DNA of 64,000 nt, from assembly GCA_030065095.1 (NCBI GenBank), contig JASJDP010000016.1, positions 62,001-126,000 of the forward strand, given 5' to 3'. Below are positions 9,447 through 18,562 of the stretch, piece by piece. The position numbers and the translations under genes are program-made. Below the pieces are notes generated by a model. It saw only the letters and a list, made by a program, of their open reading frames with translations, was not told the origin of the DNA and made no database searches. Within the stretch, counting starts at the first letter, position 1, and every line of letters starts with the position of its first letter. The stretch is from Rhodobacter sp. GTDB lineage: Bacteria; Pseudomonadota; Alphaproteobacteria; Rhodobacterales; Rhodobacteraceae.

Positions 9447-11032
9447 GCTTTGACCTCTTGGGGCTTGCGCAAGGATAAGGCGACGACGGCCACGGCAAGT
9501 GCCATGAACACCGCCGCGATGGGGCTGGTGACCAGAAACCAGGCATCGCCACCGGTGGCGGCGAATGCCTGGCGCGCGGTGTCCTCCAGCTTGCCGCCCA
9601 GGATGAAGGCGATGACGAAGGGCAGGTGAGAGATGCCCAGCCGGCGCATCAGATAACCCAGGATGCCAAAGCCGATGGCGAACCACATGGCCGATATCCG
9701 CGCCTCCTGCACATAGATCGCGGTCAGCGTCAGCGTCAGCACGATCGGCAGAAGGATGTGTTTGGGGACGCGGATCATCACGCCGACCACTCGCATGAAC
9801 GCCCCGCCGATGGTCCAGTTCAAGAGATTGGCCACCATCATCGCCGTGAAAAGGCCGAAGGCGACGACAAGTTCGGGGTTCACGGTATCGGCGGTGAAGC
9901 GAAAGACCGAAGGGCCCGGGTTGAAGCCGCCGATGCTCTCGGCGGCGAGGATCAGGAACACGGCGGCGGCGTTGCCGGGGATGCCCAGCGACAGGACCGG
10001 GATCAGGTTCGCCCCCGAAACCGAGGAGTTCGCCGCCTCGGTCGCCGCGATGCCCTCGGGCGCGCCCTTGCCGAAAGGCGTCGAGCCCGGACGCCGCCGC
10101 GCATGGCGGCGCGACCCGGCGGTATAGCCCAGAGTGGCCGCCAGCGTCGAGCCGATGCCGGGAAGCGCGCCGATCACGGTTCCGATCACGGCGGACCGGC
10201 CGATGTAGGGGGCGATCCGGCGGATGTCGGTCCAGCGCAGCGCCTGGTCGCCGCTCTGCCCCGGCTCGGCCCTCGGCCCGGCGGATCGGTGGTCGCGCCA
10301 CAGGTCCTCCAGCGACTTGAACACCTCGCCCAGGATCAGCACGCCCAGGATCGCGGTGGCGATGGGAAAGCCCTGCGCCAGCGTCTGGGAGCCCAGGCTG
10401 AGGCGGGGATAGAAATCCTCGCCCGTGGCCACATAGGCCGCCAAGAGGCCCAGCCCCATCGAGATGATCCCCTTGCCCACCGACCCGCCGATCACCGCCG
10501 CGATGAAGGCGAGGCTCAGGATCAGCAGGGCGGTTTTTTCGGGCAGGTCCAGGTAGGCCTCGACGAGGATGGCCAGGAACGGGGCGCAGAGGATCAGGAC
10601 AATGTCCGAGAACGTGTCGCCCGCCGCCGACGACACATGGGCGATCTTCAGCGCCTTCTTCGCCTGGCCCGCTTGGGCCATCGGGTGGCCGTCGAGCGTG
10701 GTCATATAGGCATCCGGCGTTCCGGGCGTGTTGAACAGGATCGCCGGCACCGCGCCGCCGATGGTGGCGCCTTTCATCACGCCGATCAGAAACCCCATGA
10801 CCGGCAACAGCGCGTCCGGCGTGAAACCGAAAATCGAGATCAGGACCGGCAGCGAGATTGCCATCGCCATCGGTCCGGCCAGCCCCGGCGTCGCGCCGAC
10901 CACGATGCCCAACAGAAAACCTGCAAGGATCATGACCAGAGTGACGGAGATCCCGACACCGGCGACCGAAAAAAGCTCCGGCCCCTGAAATACGGCCGCA
11001 ATGCCAAGCCAGATATAGTCCAGAGCCCCCAC
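9443..11032 (-). CDS. tctA: Tripartite tricarboxylate transporter, large permease TctA
   Basis: 529-residue inner-membrane permease with 10-12 hydrophobic segments. It carries the TctA hallmarks GATPGL near residue 47 and ALPGIGSTLAA in the second half, plus the internal LFNTPGTP and LSLGIPGN pair of the duplicated fold. It drives secondary uptake of an organic anion delivered by TctC. The GTG at 11032 is the likely start and shares one base with the TAG of tctB. A basic insertion around residues 312-322 (TAGSRRHARRRPG) is longer than I expect there and may be a cytoplasmic loop. Confidence 0.9.
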   Translation of the reverse strand: MGALDYIWLGIAAVFQGPELFSVAGVGISVTLVMILAGFLLGIVVGATPGLAGPMAMAISLPVLISIFGFTPDALLPVMGFLIGVMKGATIGGAVPAILFNTPGTPDAYMTTLDGHPMAQAGQAKKALKIAHVSSAAGDTFSDIVLILCAPFLAILVEAYLDLPEKTALLILSLAFIAAVIGGSVGKGIISMGLGLLAAYVATGEDFYPRLSLGSQTLAQGFPIATAILGVLILGEVFKSLEDLWRDHRSAGPRAEPGQSGDQALRWTDIRRIAPYIGRSAVIGTVIGALPGIGSTLAATLGYTAGSRRHARRRPGSTPFGKGAPEGIAATEAANSSVSGANLIPVLSLGIPGNAAAVFLILAAESIGGFNPGPSVFRFTADTVNPELVVAFGLFTAMMVANLLNWTIGGAFMRVVGVMIRVPKHILLPIVLTLTLTAIYVQEARISAMWFAIGFGILGYLMRRLGISHLPFVIAFILGGKLEDTARQAFAATGGDAWFLVTSPIAAVFMALAVAVVALSLRKPQEVKA

Positions 11033-11604
11033 TAGACATCCCCGTTCGGCGGCAACAGCAGGTCGTCAAAGGGCAGGTCGTAAAGCGCGATGAGCACGAG
11101 GACGGCGCAGACGGCGATGACGACGGTGCGCCCGGTCACCCGGCCCTCGACCGCGGCGATCAGGGCAGCGATCAGAAAGCTGCCGCCGGTCAGAAAACCC
11201 AGATATTTCCAAGGTGCCGTGTCGCGCAGGGCGCGATAGGTCAACTCCTGGTCCGAAACCAGACCGGCCAGCCAAACGACCCCCGGACCGGTCCATCGCA
11301 TCAAGGCGAAGGCGATGGCGATCCCCGCCAGAAGCCGCGCCAGAAAGCCCAGGTTCCGCCCGCCGATCCCGTCCTGTGCGGCGCCGCGCCCCTGGAACAG
11401 CACAAGCACGCCGCCCAGCCCGATCATGAACGCCGCCAGCGTCGGCGCCAGCGCGTCGCCGATCGTCACCTGCCGCCGCACCTTCTCGATCAGGCCCGAG
11501 TTGGTGTCGAGCGGGATCCAGAGGAAGGCCAGCATCAGCGCGAAAGCGATGCAGCCGAGCGCCAGATAGAGGTTCGTGCGGGCAATCGCAGTCCGAGCGG
11601 TCAC
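11032..11604 (-). CDS. tctB: Tripartite tricarboxylate transporter, small permease TctB
   Basis: 190-residue membrane protein with about four hydrophobic segments, the usual size and topology for TctB. I chose the GTG at 11604 because a strong AGGGAGG ribosome-binding site lies seven nucleotides upstream; the longer open frame runs back into tctC. It partners TctA and is encoded between tctC and tctA. Confidence 0.82.
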   Translation of the reverse strand: MTARTAIARTNLYLALGCIAFALMLAFLWIPLDTNSGLIEKVRRQVTIGDALAPTLAAFMIGLGGVLVLFQGRGAAQDGIGGRNLGFLARLLAGIAIAFALMRWTGPGVVWLAGLVSDQELTYRALRDTAPWKYLGFLTGGSFLIAALIAAVEGRVTGRTVVIAVCAVLVLIALYDLPFDDLLLPPNGDV

Positions 11605-11665
11605 GGGCGCAACCTCCCTTTGAATGGCGGTCCCGCCAAAGGGCGGGGCCGGGAATTTGTGCGGT

Positions 11666-12616
11666 CTACTCCGACGCGGCCTCGAGCAACGCGCCGGCGG
11701 CTTCGAAATCGGCAGCGACCAGCGCCTGCAGTTCGTCGCCTGCAATGACCGCCGGTCCGCCGAATGCCTTGGCGATAATGCCGTGCGACTTCATGCCCTC
11801 GGTCGACACCGCCTCGGCAATCGCCGCGGCCAGCGCATCGCGCGCCTCGGTCGGCATGCCAGCCGGGCCGATAAAGGTGAAATAGCCGTCGGCCACGAAC
11901 TCGACGCCAAGGTCGGCAAAGGTCGGCGCCTCCGGCGTCTGCTTCAGCGGCTCGGAAAGCGCCGAGGCCAGGTTCACCAGATCGCCCGCCGCAACCCCCT
12001 TGCCCTGAATACCGGCCATAAAGCCCAGATCCATATCGCCCGCGTTGACGCCGTTCATCACGGCCCGGCCGCCCTTGACCTGAACGATGTTGAACTCGAC
12101 GCCATTGGCCTTGCCCAAGAGATAGGCCAGATCGCTGAGCCTGGGGCTCATGGTGCCGAACCGCAGCGCTTCGCCGGACTTCGCCGCCTCGACCACGTCT
12201 GCGAACGTCGTCCAGCCCTTCGATGCCAGTGATACCACGCCCATCTGGAACCCGGCGGTGGTGGTGATCGCGGTGAAATCGTCCGGCGTCACGCCCGCAT
12301 CCGCCACCCGCATGTTGTAGCCCAGCGTCTCGGTCACCACCATGCCGATCACGCTGCCGTCGTTTGGCATGTCCTTGATCGCCATCGCCAGGTTCATGCC
12401 GCCCTTGCCGGTGACCTGCTCGGGGATGAAACTCCAGCCCAGCTTGGCCTCCAGATCCTCGGCGATCAGCCGCGCCTGGGTGTCGGCGCCGCCGCCCGCG
12501 GCAAAGGCGATCATCAGCTTGACCGGCCCCGGCGGGGTCCAGTCCGACGCGGGCGCCGCGGTGGCCAGGACCAGCCCGGCCAGCGCTGCAACAGCGGATT
12601 TCAGCATTGTTCTCAT
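11666..12616 (-). CDS. tctC: Tripartite tricarboxylate transporter substrate-binding protein TctC
   Basis: 316-residue periplasmic binding protein with a Sec signal peptide cleaved near residue 23 (APASDW). Family features include the IAFAAGGGADTQARL glycine-rich loop near residue 36 and the VTGKGG motif near residue 68. It delivers an organic anion to TctAB. It is the first gene of the unit and starts 120 nt from divergent marR, with the tandem operators between them. TctC paralogues bind diverse carboxylates; the adjacent sulfatases hint at a sulfated or sulfonated ligand, which is inference. Confidence 0.88.
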   Translation of the reverse strand: MRTMLKSAVAALAGLVLATAAPASDWTPPGPVKLMIAFAAGGGADTQARLIAEDLEAKLGWSFIPEQVTGKGGMNLAMAIKDMPNDGSVIGMVVTETLGYNMRVADAGVTPDDFTAITTTAGFQMGVVSLASKGWTTFADVVEAAKSGEALRFGTMSPRLSDLAYLLGKANGVEFNIVQVKGGRAVMNGVNAGDMDLGFMAGIQGKGVAAGDLVNLASALSEPLKQTPEAPTFADLGVEFVADGYFTFIGPAGMPTEARDALAAAIAEAVSTEGMKSHGIIAKAFGGPAVIAGDELQALVAADFEAAGALLEAASE

Positions 12617-12663
12617 CGGTCATCCTCCCTGACACGCTTTTCGATCGAGGGAAGGTGAAAAAA

Positions 12664-12697
12664 GTTGACACGTCAACAAAAAAGTTGACCCATCAAC
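12664..12697. promoter_or_regulatory. Tandem MarR-type operator
   Basis: Two inverted repeats, GTTGACACGTCAAC (12664-12677) and GTTGACCCATCAAC (12684-12697), are spaced exactly 20 bp apart, about two helical turns. They lie between divergent tctC and marR, and each begins with a TTGAC that could also serve as a -35 element. The layout suits autorepression by the MarR protein and control of both units. Confidence 0.7.
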
Positions 12698-12735
12698 AAA
12701 ATACTGCAAGCTCTCGGCAAAGCTCGGAGGGTCTT

Positions 12736-13215
12736 ATGGAAACGGCGGCGGACGAAAAACTGGGGGTCTACAACGTCCCGCTCCGGGAGATGTTGACCTA
12801 TCGGCTGTCCCGGCTGAACGCGAAGATGAACGCGCAAGCGACCAGAATCCTGAAGAAATCCTCGGGTCTGTCGCAGGCGCAGTGGCGGGTTCTGGTGATG
12901 ATCGACGCGTTCGGGCCGGTCCCGCCGGCACAGATCGTCCGCACCTCGCTGATGGACAAGGGCCAGCTGAGCCGCACCATCAAGGGCATGGTCACCCGGG
13001 GGCTGATCCGCCTCGAAGCCAGCGAATCGGATCACCGCTCGCATCTTCTGTGCATCACGGACCGTGGCCGCGACCTGTTCGAACGCGCCAGGCCCGCGAT
13101 GCTGGCGCGGCAAACCCGTCTTTCCGGGAACCTGGACGAGGGCGACCGCGCCGCGTTCCATCGCGTGCTCGACCGGCTCGAAGATGCGGTCGAAGCGGTG
13201 GAGGCGGCCGAATGA
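12736..13215 (+). CDS. MarR family transcriptional regulator
   Basis: 159-residue winged-helix protein. The recognition region (QAQWRVLVMIDAFG through MDKGQLSRTIKGM) and the wing (LIRLEASESDHRSHLLCITDRG) match MarR repressors, flanked by dimerisation helices. The ATG at 12736 follows a GGAGGG ribosome-binding site and lies just downstream of the tandem operators; the longer frame reads through those operators. It is the first gene of an operon with a sulfatase and an MBL hydrolase. It probably responds to the imported substrate or its product. Confidence 0.87.
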   Translation: METAADEKLGVYNVPLREMLTYRLSRLNAKMNAQATRILKKSSGLSQAQWRVLVMIDAFGPVPPAQIVRTSLMDKGQLSRTIKGMVTRGLIRLEASESDHRSHLLCITDRGRDLFERARPAMLARQTRLSGNLDEGDRAAFHRVLDRLEDAVEAVEAAE

Positions 13216-14648
13216 CCCGCACGAACCTGTTGATCCTGATGTCCGACGAACACCAGGCCCGCGCGATGGGCTGTGCTGGCCACCCCTTTGTCCGGACGCC
13301 AAATCTCGACGGACTGGCCGCGCGCGGTATCCGGTTCACCGACGCCTACACACCCTCGCCGATCTGCGTGCCGGCCCGCGCGAGTTTTGCCACCGGCCAG
13401 CCGGTGCATGTCACGCGGCTCTGGGACAACGCGATGCCCTATGACGGCGCGATCCCCGGCTGGGGACATGCGCTGCAGAAAGGCGGCGTTCCTGTCGAAT
13501 CGATCGGCAAGCTGCATTATCGCGCGACCGAGGATCCCGCCGGCTTCGATACCGAATACTTGCCGATGCACGTGGCCGATGGCGTCGGCATGGTCTGGGC
13601 CTCGATCCGCCGCGAGGACGAGCGCGTGGTGCAGACCAAGGGCCGCATGCTCGGCGACTATATCGGCCCCGGCACCAGCAAATACACCGACTACGACGCG
13701 GCGGTGACGGACCGCGCCGTCAGGTGGTTGCGCGACCGCGCCGCGTCGGGCGATGCGCAGCCCTGGTGTCTTTACGTCGGGCTGGTCGCCCCGCATTTCC
13801 CGCTGGTCTGCCCGCAGGAGTTTTACGACCTCTATCCGCCGGCGGTTCTGCCCCCGGTCAAGCTGCATCCCCGCGACGGCCACCCGCGCCACCCCTGGGT
13901 CGAAAAACAGAACGCGATGATGGACAGCGAGTCGAAGTTCCGCGACGAGGATGAGCGCTTGCGCGCCATGTCCAGCTATTTCGGGCTGGTCTCGTGGCTC
14001 GATCACAATGTCGGCCGGATCCTGTCGGCGCTGGACGAGGCGGGCCTGGGGGACACCACCACGGTGGTCTACACGTCGGATCACGGCGACAATGTGGGCG
14101 CACGCGGGCTTTGGGGCAAATCGAACCTCTATCAGGAAAGCGTGGCGGTGCCGCTGATCCTGGCCGGGCCCGGCATCTCCCGCGGCACCTGCGACACCGC
14201 CGTCGACCTCCTGGATCTCGCCGCAACGGTCCCGGCGCATTTCGGCCTGGCCTTCGACGCGCCGGGCACCCCGCTGCCGGACCTCGCCGCCGCGCCCGCC
14301 GATCCGGACCGGGCGATCCTCAGCGAATACCATGCCGCCGGTGCCGTCTCTGGCGCCTTCATGCTGAAAAAGGGCCGCTGGAAGCTCAACCATTATATCG
14401 GCTTCGACCCGGAACTCTTTGATCTCAAATCCGATCCTGAAGAGACCAGCAACCTCGCCACATACCCGGAACACGCCGTAACGCTGGCCGACATGCAGGC
14501 GGCATTGCGCGCGCGCCTTGACCCCGAGGCCACGGACCGGCGTGCCTTCGCGGACCAGGCGGCCCTGATCGCGCGGCACGGTGGCAGAGAGGCCGCCCTG
14601 AAACTCGGCGCCCCCGGCGCCACGCCTCCGCCGGAGATTGCGCGATGA
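13212..14648 (+). CDS. Type I sulfatase (alkaline phosphatase superfamily), second copy
   Basis: 478-residue sulfatase without a signal peptide. The signature CVPAR starts at Cys52, with the metal ligands near D12 and the later TSDHGDNVG motif. It differs clearly from the sulfatase at 7923 and so probably has another substrate or acts at another step. The ATG overlaps the marR stop by 4 bp and its stop overlaps the next start by 4 bp, so the three genes are tightly coupled. Choline-sulfatase-like or phosphonate monoester hydrolase activity cannot be separated by eye. Confidence 0.87.
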   Translation: MTRTNLLILMSDEHQARAMGCAGHPFVRTPNLDGLAARGIRFTDAYTPSPICVPARASFATGQPVHVTRLWDNAMPYDGAIPGWGHALQKGGVPVESIGKLHYRATEDPAGFDTEYLPMHVADGVGMVWASIRREDERVVQTKGRMLGDYIGPGTSKYTDYDAAVTDRAVRWLRDRAASGDAQPWCLYVGLVAPHFPLVCPQEFYDLYPPAVLPPVKLHPRDGHPRHPWVEKQNAMMDSESKFRDEDERLRAMSSYFGLVSWLDHNVGRILSALDEAGLGDTTTVVYTSDHGDNVGARGLWGKSNLYQESVAVPLILAGPGISRGTCDTAVDLLDLAATVPAHFGLAFDAPGTPLPDLAAAPADPDRAILSEYHAAGAVSGAFMLKKGRWKLNHYIGFDPELFDLKSDPEETSNLATYPEHAVTLADMQAALRARLDPEATDRRAFADQAALIARHGGREAALKLGAPGATPPPEIAR

Positions 14649-15502
14649 AACTGACCGTCCTCGGCTCCGGTTCCCCCGAGCCCCATGTCGCTCGCGCCTC
14701 GTCGGGGTATCTGCTGGAGATCGGCGAGGATCTGATCCTCTTCGATTGCGGCGGCGGCGTGTTCGACAATCTCGTGCGCGCGGGCCGCAGGCCGTCGGAC
14801 GTCACGCATCTGTTCTTTTCGCACCTGCACAGCGACCACATGATGGACTATGCCCGTCTGGTGCACGCCGCCTGGGACGAAGGCGCGCCGCCGCTGCGGG
14901 TCTTCGGTCCGCCGCCCATCGCCGAGATTACCGAAGGGTATTTCGGCCCCCGCGGCGTGCTCGCCCACGATCTGCGTGCAAGGACCGACCTCTTGCCCAG
15001 CCAGGAGGTGTGGAAGGCGCGCGGCGGCACCGTCCCGCGCCCCTGGCCGGCGCCCGGCGTCACCGAAATCGCGCCCGGATTTGCCCATGACGGCGATGGC
15101 TGGCGCCTGACGTCCTGCGAGGTGCCGCATGCCCAGCCGGCACTGGATTGCATGGCCTTTGCGGTGGAAAGCGACGGCCGCAAGTTCGTCTATTCCGGCG
15201 ATGCGGGCCTGTGCGACGATCTTGCCGAGCTCTGCGCGGATGCCGATCTGCTGCTGCACTGGTGCTATCGTCTCGACGGCGAAGAGGTGCTGGATGCGAT
15301 GAAGGCGCTGACGCCGACCCCGTCCGAGATCGCGGCGATGGCGGCGCAGGCGGGTGTCCGCCGCCTGCTGCTGACGCATTTCCGCGTTCATATGGACACA
15401 CCGGAAAACCACGCGGCGGCGCTCGACGCCCTGCGCCGGGGCTTTGAGGGCGACAGCGGCATCGCTGCCGATCTCGAGACCTATGTGATCGGCCGGGGTT
15501 GA
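14645..15502 (+). CDS. Metallo-beta-lactamase-fold hydrolase (RNase Z/arylsulfatase-like)
   Basis: 285-residue MBL-fold protein with the metal-binding HxHxDH at H60-H62-D64-H65 and later ligands VPHAQP and SGDAG. The N-terminal LGSGSP and this spacing resemble the RNase Z/AtsA-like subgroup. In this setting a role as a sulfatase or lactonase is more likely than tRNA processing. It overlaps the sulfatase stop by 4 bp and is the third gene of the marR operon. Confidence 0.82.
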   Translation: MKLTVLGSGSPEPHVARASSGYLLEIGEDLILFDCGGGVFDNLVRAGRRPSDVTHLFFSHLHSDHMMDYARLVHAAWDEGAPPLRVFGPPPIAEITEGYFGPRGVLAHDLRARTDLLPSQEVWKARGGTVPRPWPAPGVTEIAPGFAHDGDGWRLTSCEVPHAQPALDCMAFAVESDGRKFVYSGDAGLCDDLAELCADADLLLHWCYRLDGEEVLDAMKALTPTPSEIAAMAAQAGVRRLLLTHFRVHMDTPENHAAALDALRRGFEGDSGIAADLETYVIGRG

Positions 15503-15601
15503 ACGCCGGTTGTGCTGGTGGGACCGGGGCGCGCAGTGACCGGTTGATCTTTCCCGGCGCGAAAGGGCAGGGTGCGCGGGCAGCAACCCCGGAGATCGCC
15601 G

Positions 15602-16228
15602 ATGATCGACCTCTACACCTGGACCACGCCGAACGGACGCAAGGTCTCGATCCTGCTCGAAGAGCTTGGCGCGGACTATACCGCGCATGCCGTCGACATC
15701 GGCAAGGGCGACCAATTCGCGCCGGACTTCCTGAAAATCGCACCGAACAACCGCATCCCGGCGATTGTCGACCGCGAGACCGGGCTGTCGCTGATGGAAA
15801 GCGGGGCGATCATGCTGTACCTCGCGCAAAAGCACGGGCGTTTCCTGCCGGCGGGCGACGACTACTGGGCCTGCGTCGAGTGGCTGATGTGGCAGATGGG
15901 CGGTCTGGGGCCGATGCTCGGCCAGACGCATCACTTCGTGAAATACAACAAGGGCAAGGCGCCCTATGCCGAAGACCGTTACGCCACCGAGGCACGGCGG
16001 CTATACGGCGTTCTGGACCGGCGTCTTGAGGGGCGCGAGTTCATCACGGGGGATTACTCCATTGCCGACATGGCCTCATGGCCCTGGATTTCCCGGTTCG
16101 AATGGCAGGAAATCGACCTTGGCGATTTCCCGAACGTGCGCGACTGGTATCTCCGCATTGCCGACCGCCCGGCGGTGCAAAAGGGCTACCAGGTTCCGAA
16201 ATACGTCAATGAGGTGCCGATGCCCTGA
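15602..16228 (+). CDS. Glutathione S-transferase (YfcG/YghU-like)
   Basis: 208-residue GST. The N-terminal thioredoxin-like domain begins MIDLYTWTTPNGRKVS, with the TPNGRK element of nu-class enzymes, and NNRIPAIVD is the cis-proline loop near residue 50. The all-alpha C-terminal domain contains the DYSIADMASWPW motif. These enzymes have disulfide-bond reductase or peroxidase activity with glutathione. It starts 99 nt after the MBL gene on the same strand and may be co-transcribed. Confidence 0.87.
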   Translation: MIDLYTWTTPNGRKVSILLEELGADYTAHAVDIGKGDQFAPDFLKIAPNNRIPAIVDRETGLSLMESGAIMLYLAQKHGRFLPAGDDYWACVEWLMWQMGGLGPMLGQTHHFVKYNKGKAPYAEDRYATEARRLYGVLDRRLEGREFITGDYSIADMASWPWISRFEWQEIDLGDFPNVRDWYLRIADRPAVQKGYQVPKYVNEVPMP

Positions 16229-16244
16229 ACCCCGTCGCCGTGCC

Positions 16245-16267
16245 ACGATTTTTCGCCGAAAAATCGT
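16245..16267. terminator. 23-bp perfect palindrome between convergent genes
   Basis: Two 11-bp arms, ACGATTTTTCG and CGAAAAATCGT, flank a single C. The element lies between the convergent ends of the GST gene (16228) and the gene ending at 16278, and could terminate from both sides. A sister element with AATTTTCG arms is at 30630. Confidence 0.6.
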
Positions 16268-16277
16268 CGTCCCCGGG

Positions 16278-16751
16278 TCAATTGCCATGCACCGCAAACG
16301 CCTCGAGCCCCGCATCGCGGGGCTTGATCACCCGGAACCTCTCGCGGATGCCCACCTCTTCCAGTTCGCGCTCGACCACCATCAGCGTGTTCGGGGCGTG
16401 GTCTTCGCACATCTCCTGCATCTGCCTGATTTCGCCGGCGGCGACGGGCAGGGCGGCCTCCAGCGACGGTGCGCCGTAGCGGGCCACGAAATGCGCCGCC
16501 AGCGCGTCGGTCAGTGCCACCACCTCGCCCTCGGTGATCGGCGCGACGGCCACGAAGGTAGACCGCCCGAAGGTGTCAAGCCCCAGCCAGCCATTGGCGA
16601 AGGCCTGGCGCTGCTTGCCGGTCAGGTCGGCCTCGGTCCAGTCCGAGAACGCGAACGCCCCCGAAATCGCCCATTCGCCGATCTCGGCCGCCGGGTCGAA
16701 CACGTTCAGATCGCTGTCGTCCAGCCGGATCACCCGGGCAAACTGGCTCAT
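16278..16751 (-). CDS. Conserved protein of FDH locus (DUF6505-like)
   Basis: 157-residue soluble protein, start at 16751. The N-terminus reads MSQFARVIRLDDSDLNVFDP, and the C-terminal half has a CEDHAPNT segment. I recognise it as the small conserved family that sits beside formate dehydrogenase maturation genes in Rhodobacteraceae (DUF6505); its function is unknown. The start overlaps the end of the upstream ligase-like gene by 4 bp. It is the last gene of the minus-strand accessory operon DUF6494-apbC-ligase-DUF6505. Confidence 0.72.
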   Translation of the reverse strand: MSQFARVIRLDDSDLNVFDPAAEIGEWAISGAFAFSDWTEADLTGKQRQAFANGWLGLDTFGRSTFVAVAPITEGEVVALTDALAAHFVARYGAPSLEAALPVAAGEIRQMQEMCEDHAPNTLMVVERELEEVGIRERFRVIKPRDAGLEAFAVHGN

Positions 16752-17452
16752 GTCTCCTCCAGCATCTCGGTCAGCGGGATCAGCCTGGTATCCGCGCCCC
16801 GCCGCAGCAGCATGCCGCCGCGTTCGTCGAGCCCGACGAACAGCCCGGCCGCGGGCGATGTCACGTCTTCGCCGATCCCCCGGCATTTGCCCCGCCAGGC
16901 CTCGTGCAGCGGCGCGAAGCCGTCCGACAGGTAGGTGTGAATCCAGACCAGCATGTGCCGCGACCAGCTTTCGACAAGGTCGGTCGCGGTCAGTTCGACA
17001 CAGCCCTCGGCATGCAAGCTTGTGCGCTCCGGCGTGTCGCCGCCATCGCCCGTGGCAAGAAGCGGCACCTCGATCCCGGCGATCAGCCAGTCCGGTTCGG
17101 CCAGCGGGTCGGTCGTCGAGGCCGCCGCTCGAAAGCCGCCGCAGGCCGCGCCGTTGACCCGTAGCCCGGAGGGCCAGTCGAAATGCACCGCGACCTCGGG
17201 CGGGGCCAGCGCGCCGAGGGCGTCGGCCAATCCCAACTGCACGGCCACGATTGCGCCCACCGCGTCCTGCAGGGCCTGTTCCGGCGCCAGCGTCACTGCC
17301 GTGCGCAGCACATCCTGCGCCTCGGAATAGTGCACCAGCCCCGGCTCGACCTCTCCGGTCAAGACATCCGCCCGCGCCTTGTCGAACGGGTCGACCCGCG
17401 CCCCCACCAGCTTACCGCTCAGAAGCGGCGGAAATTCAGGCCGCGCCGTCAC
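16748..17452 (-). CDS. Biotin/lipoate--protein ligase-like protein
   Basis: 234-residue protein resembling the biotin/lipoate ligase fold. It has the HFDWPSGLRVNGAACGGFR segment in the place where ligases hold their substrate loop, and a small C-terminal domain. The GTG at 17452 overlaps the apbC stop by 4 bp; the longer frame runs deep into apbC. Homologues occur beside FDH genes, so a role in cofactor handling for the dehydrogenase is suspected rather than biotinylation. Activity is unproven. Confidence 0.7.
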   Translation of the reverse strand: MTARPEFPPLLSGKLVGARVDPFDKARADVLTGEVEPGLVHYSEAQDVLRTAVTLAPEQALQDAVGAIVAVQLGLADALGALAPPEVAVHFDWPSGLRVNGAACGGFRAAASTTDPLAEPDWLIAGIEVPLLATGDGGDTPERTSLHAEGCVELTATDLVESWSRHMLVWIHTYLSDGFAPLHEAWRGKCRGIGEDVTSPAAGLFVGLDERGGMLLRRGADTRLIPLTEMLEET

Positions 17453-18561
17453 GCCGCCGCCCTGGCCGCGATCAGCGCGTCGGCCACGGCCCAGAAGCCT
17501 CGCGCCTGCGGACCGTCGGGCTTCAGCGCCACGATCGGCGCGCCGCCATCGCCCGCGACCCTGATATCCAGATCCAGCGGTATCTCGCCCAGAAACGGCA
17601 CGCCCAGCCTCTCGGCCTCGGCCTTCGCGCCGCCATGGCCGAAGGGGTAATGCATCTTGCCGCAGCCGTCGCAGACGAAGCCCGCCATGTTCTCGACCAC
17701 GCCCAGGATCGGGCAGTCCATCCGCCGGAACATGTCGATCCCCTTGCGCGCATCGATCAGCGCGATGTCCTGGGGCGTACTGACCACCACGGCACCGGCC
17801 ACTTGCGTCTTCTGGCACAGCGTCATCTGCACGTCGCCCGTCCCCGGCGGCAGATCGACCAGCAGGACGTCGAGCTTGCCCCATTGCACCTGGGAAAGCA
17901 TTTGCTGCAGCGCGCCCATCAGCATCGGCCCGCGCCAGACCAGCGCCTCGTCCTCTTCGACCATCAGTCCCAGCGACATCACGGTGACGCCGTGATTTCT
18001 GAGCGGCAGGATGATGTTGCCGTCGGGGCTCGATGGCCGGCCCGAGACGCCCAGCATGCGCGGCTGGCTCGGCCCGTAGACATCGGCATCGAGAAGCCCC
18101 ACCTTCTGCCCGCGCGCCGCAAGCGCCACGGCGAGATTCGCCGCCAGCGTCGATTTGCCGACGCCGCCCTTGCCGCTGGCCACCGCGATCACCCGGTCGA
18201 CGCCGGGCAGTTTTTCCGGCCCCTGCGCCACCGGAGTCGGCGGCACCTGCGGCGCGGTGCCCTGTGGCTTGAGGTTCGGCACCGGCCCGCGGGAGGGCGC
18301 AGCGGCCTGTCCCGCGGCCGCATGCGCCGTCATCACCGCCTTGACCCCGGTCACGCCGTCGAGCGACGCCACCGCGGCCTCGGCCGCCTGGCGCAGGGGC
18401 TCCATCGCGCCGCCCCGCGCCGGATCCACCTCCAGCACGAAGGACACGTCGCCGCCGGTCACGGTCACCGCCTTCACCTGGCCCGCGCTGACGATATCGA
18501 TGCCGCGCGCCGGATCGACGATGCGGCTCAGCGCGGCCTCGACGGCTGCCTTGTCGGCCAC
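17449..18561 (-). CDS. apbC: Iron-sulfur cluster carrier ApbC (Mrp/NBP35 family)
   Basis: 370-residue P-loop ATPase that carries Fe-S clusters. The N-terminal MIP18-like domain (about residues 1-80) is followed by an alanine/proline-rich linker, the deviant Walker A SGKGGVGKST near 129-138, and the cluster-binding C297-x2-C300. I chose the GTG at 18561, one nucleotide after the preceding gene; the ATG at 18600 would overlap that gene by 38 bp. Its place here suggests cluster delivery to the multi-cluster formate dehydrogenase, although it may serve other proteins. Confidence 0.87.
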   Translation of the reverse strand: MADKAAVEAALSRIVDPARGIDIVSAGQVKAVTVTGGDVSFVLEVDPARGGAMEPLRQAAEAAVASLDGVTGVKAVMTAHAAAGQAAAPSRGPVPNLKPQGTAPQVPPTPVAQGPEKLPGVDRVIAVASGKGGVGKSTLAANLAVALAARGQKVGLLDADVYGPSQPRMLGVSGRPSSPDGNIILPLRNHGVTVMSLGLMVEEDEALVWRGPMLMGALQQMLSQVQWGKLDVLLVDLPPGTGDVQMTLCQKTQVAGAVVVSTPQDIALIDARKGIDMFRRMDCPILGVVENMAGFVCDGCGKMHYPFGHGGAKAEAERLGVPFLGEIPLDLDIRVAGDGGAPIVALKPDGPQARGFWAVADALIAARAAA

Positions 18562-18562
18562 C

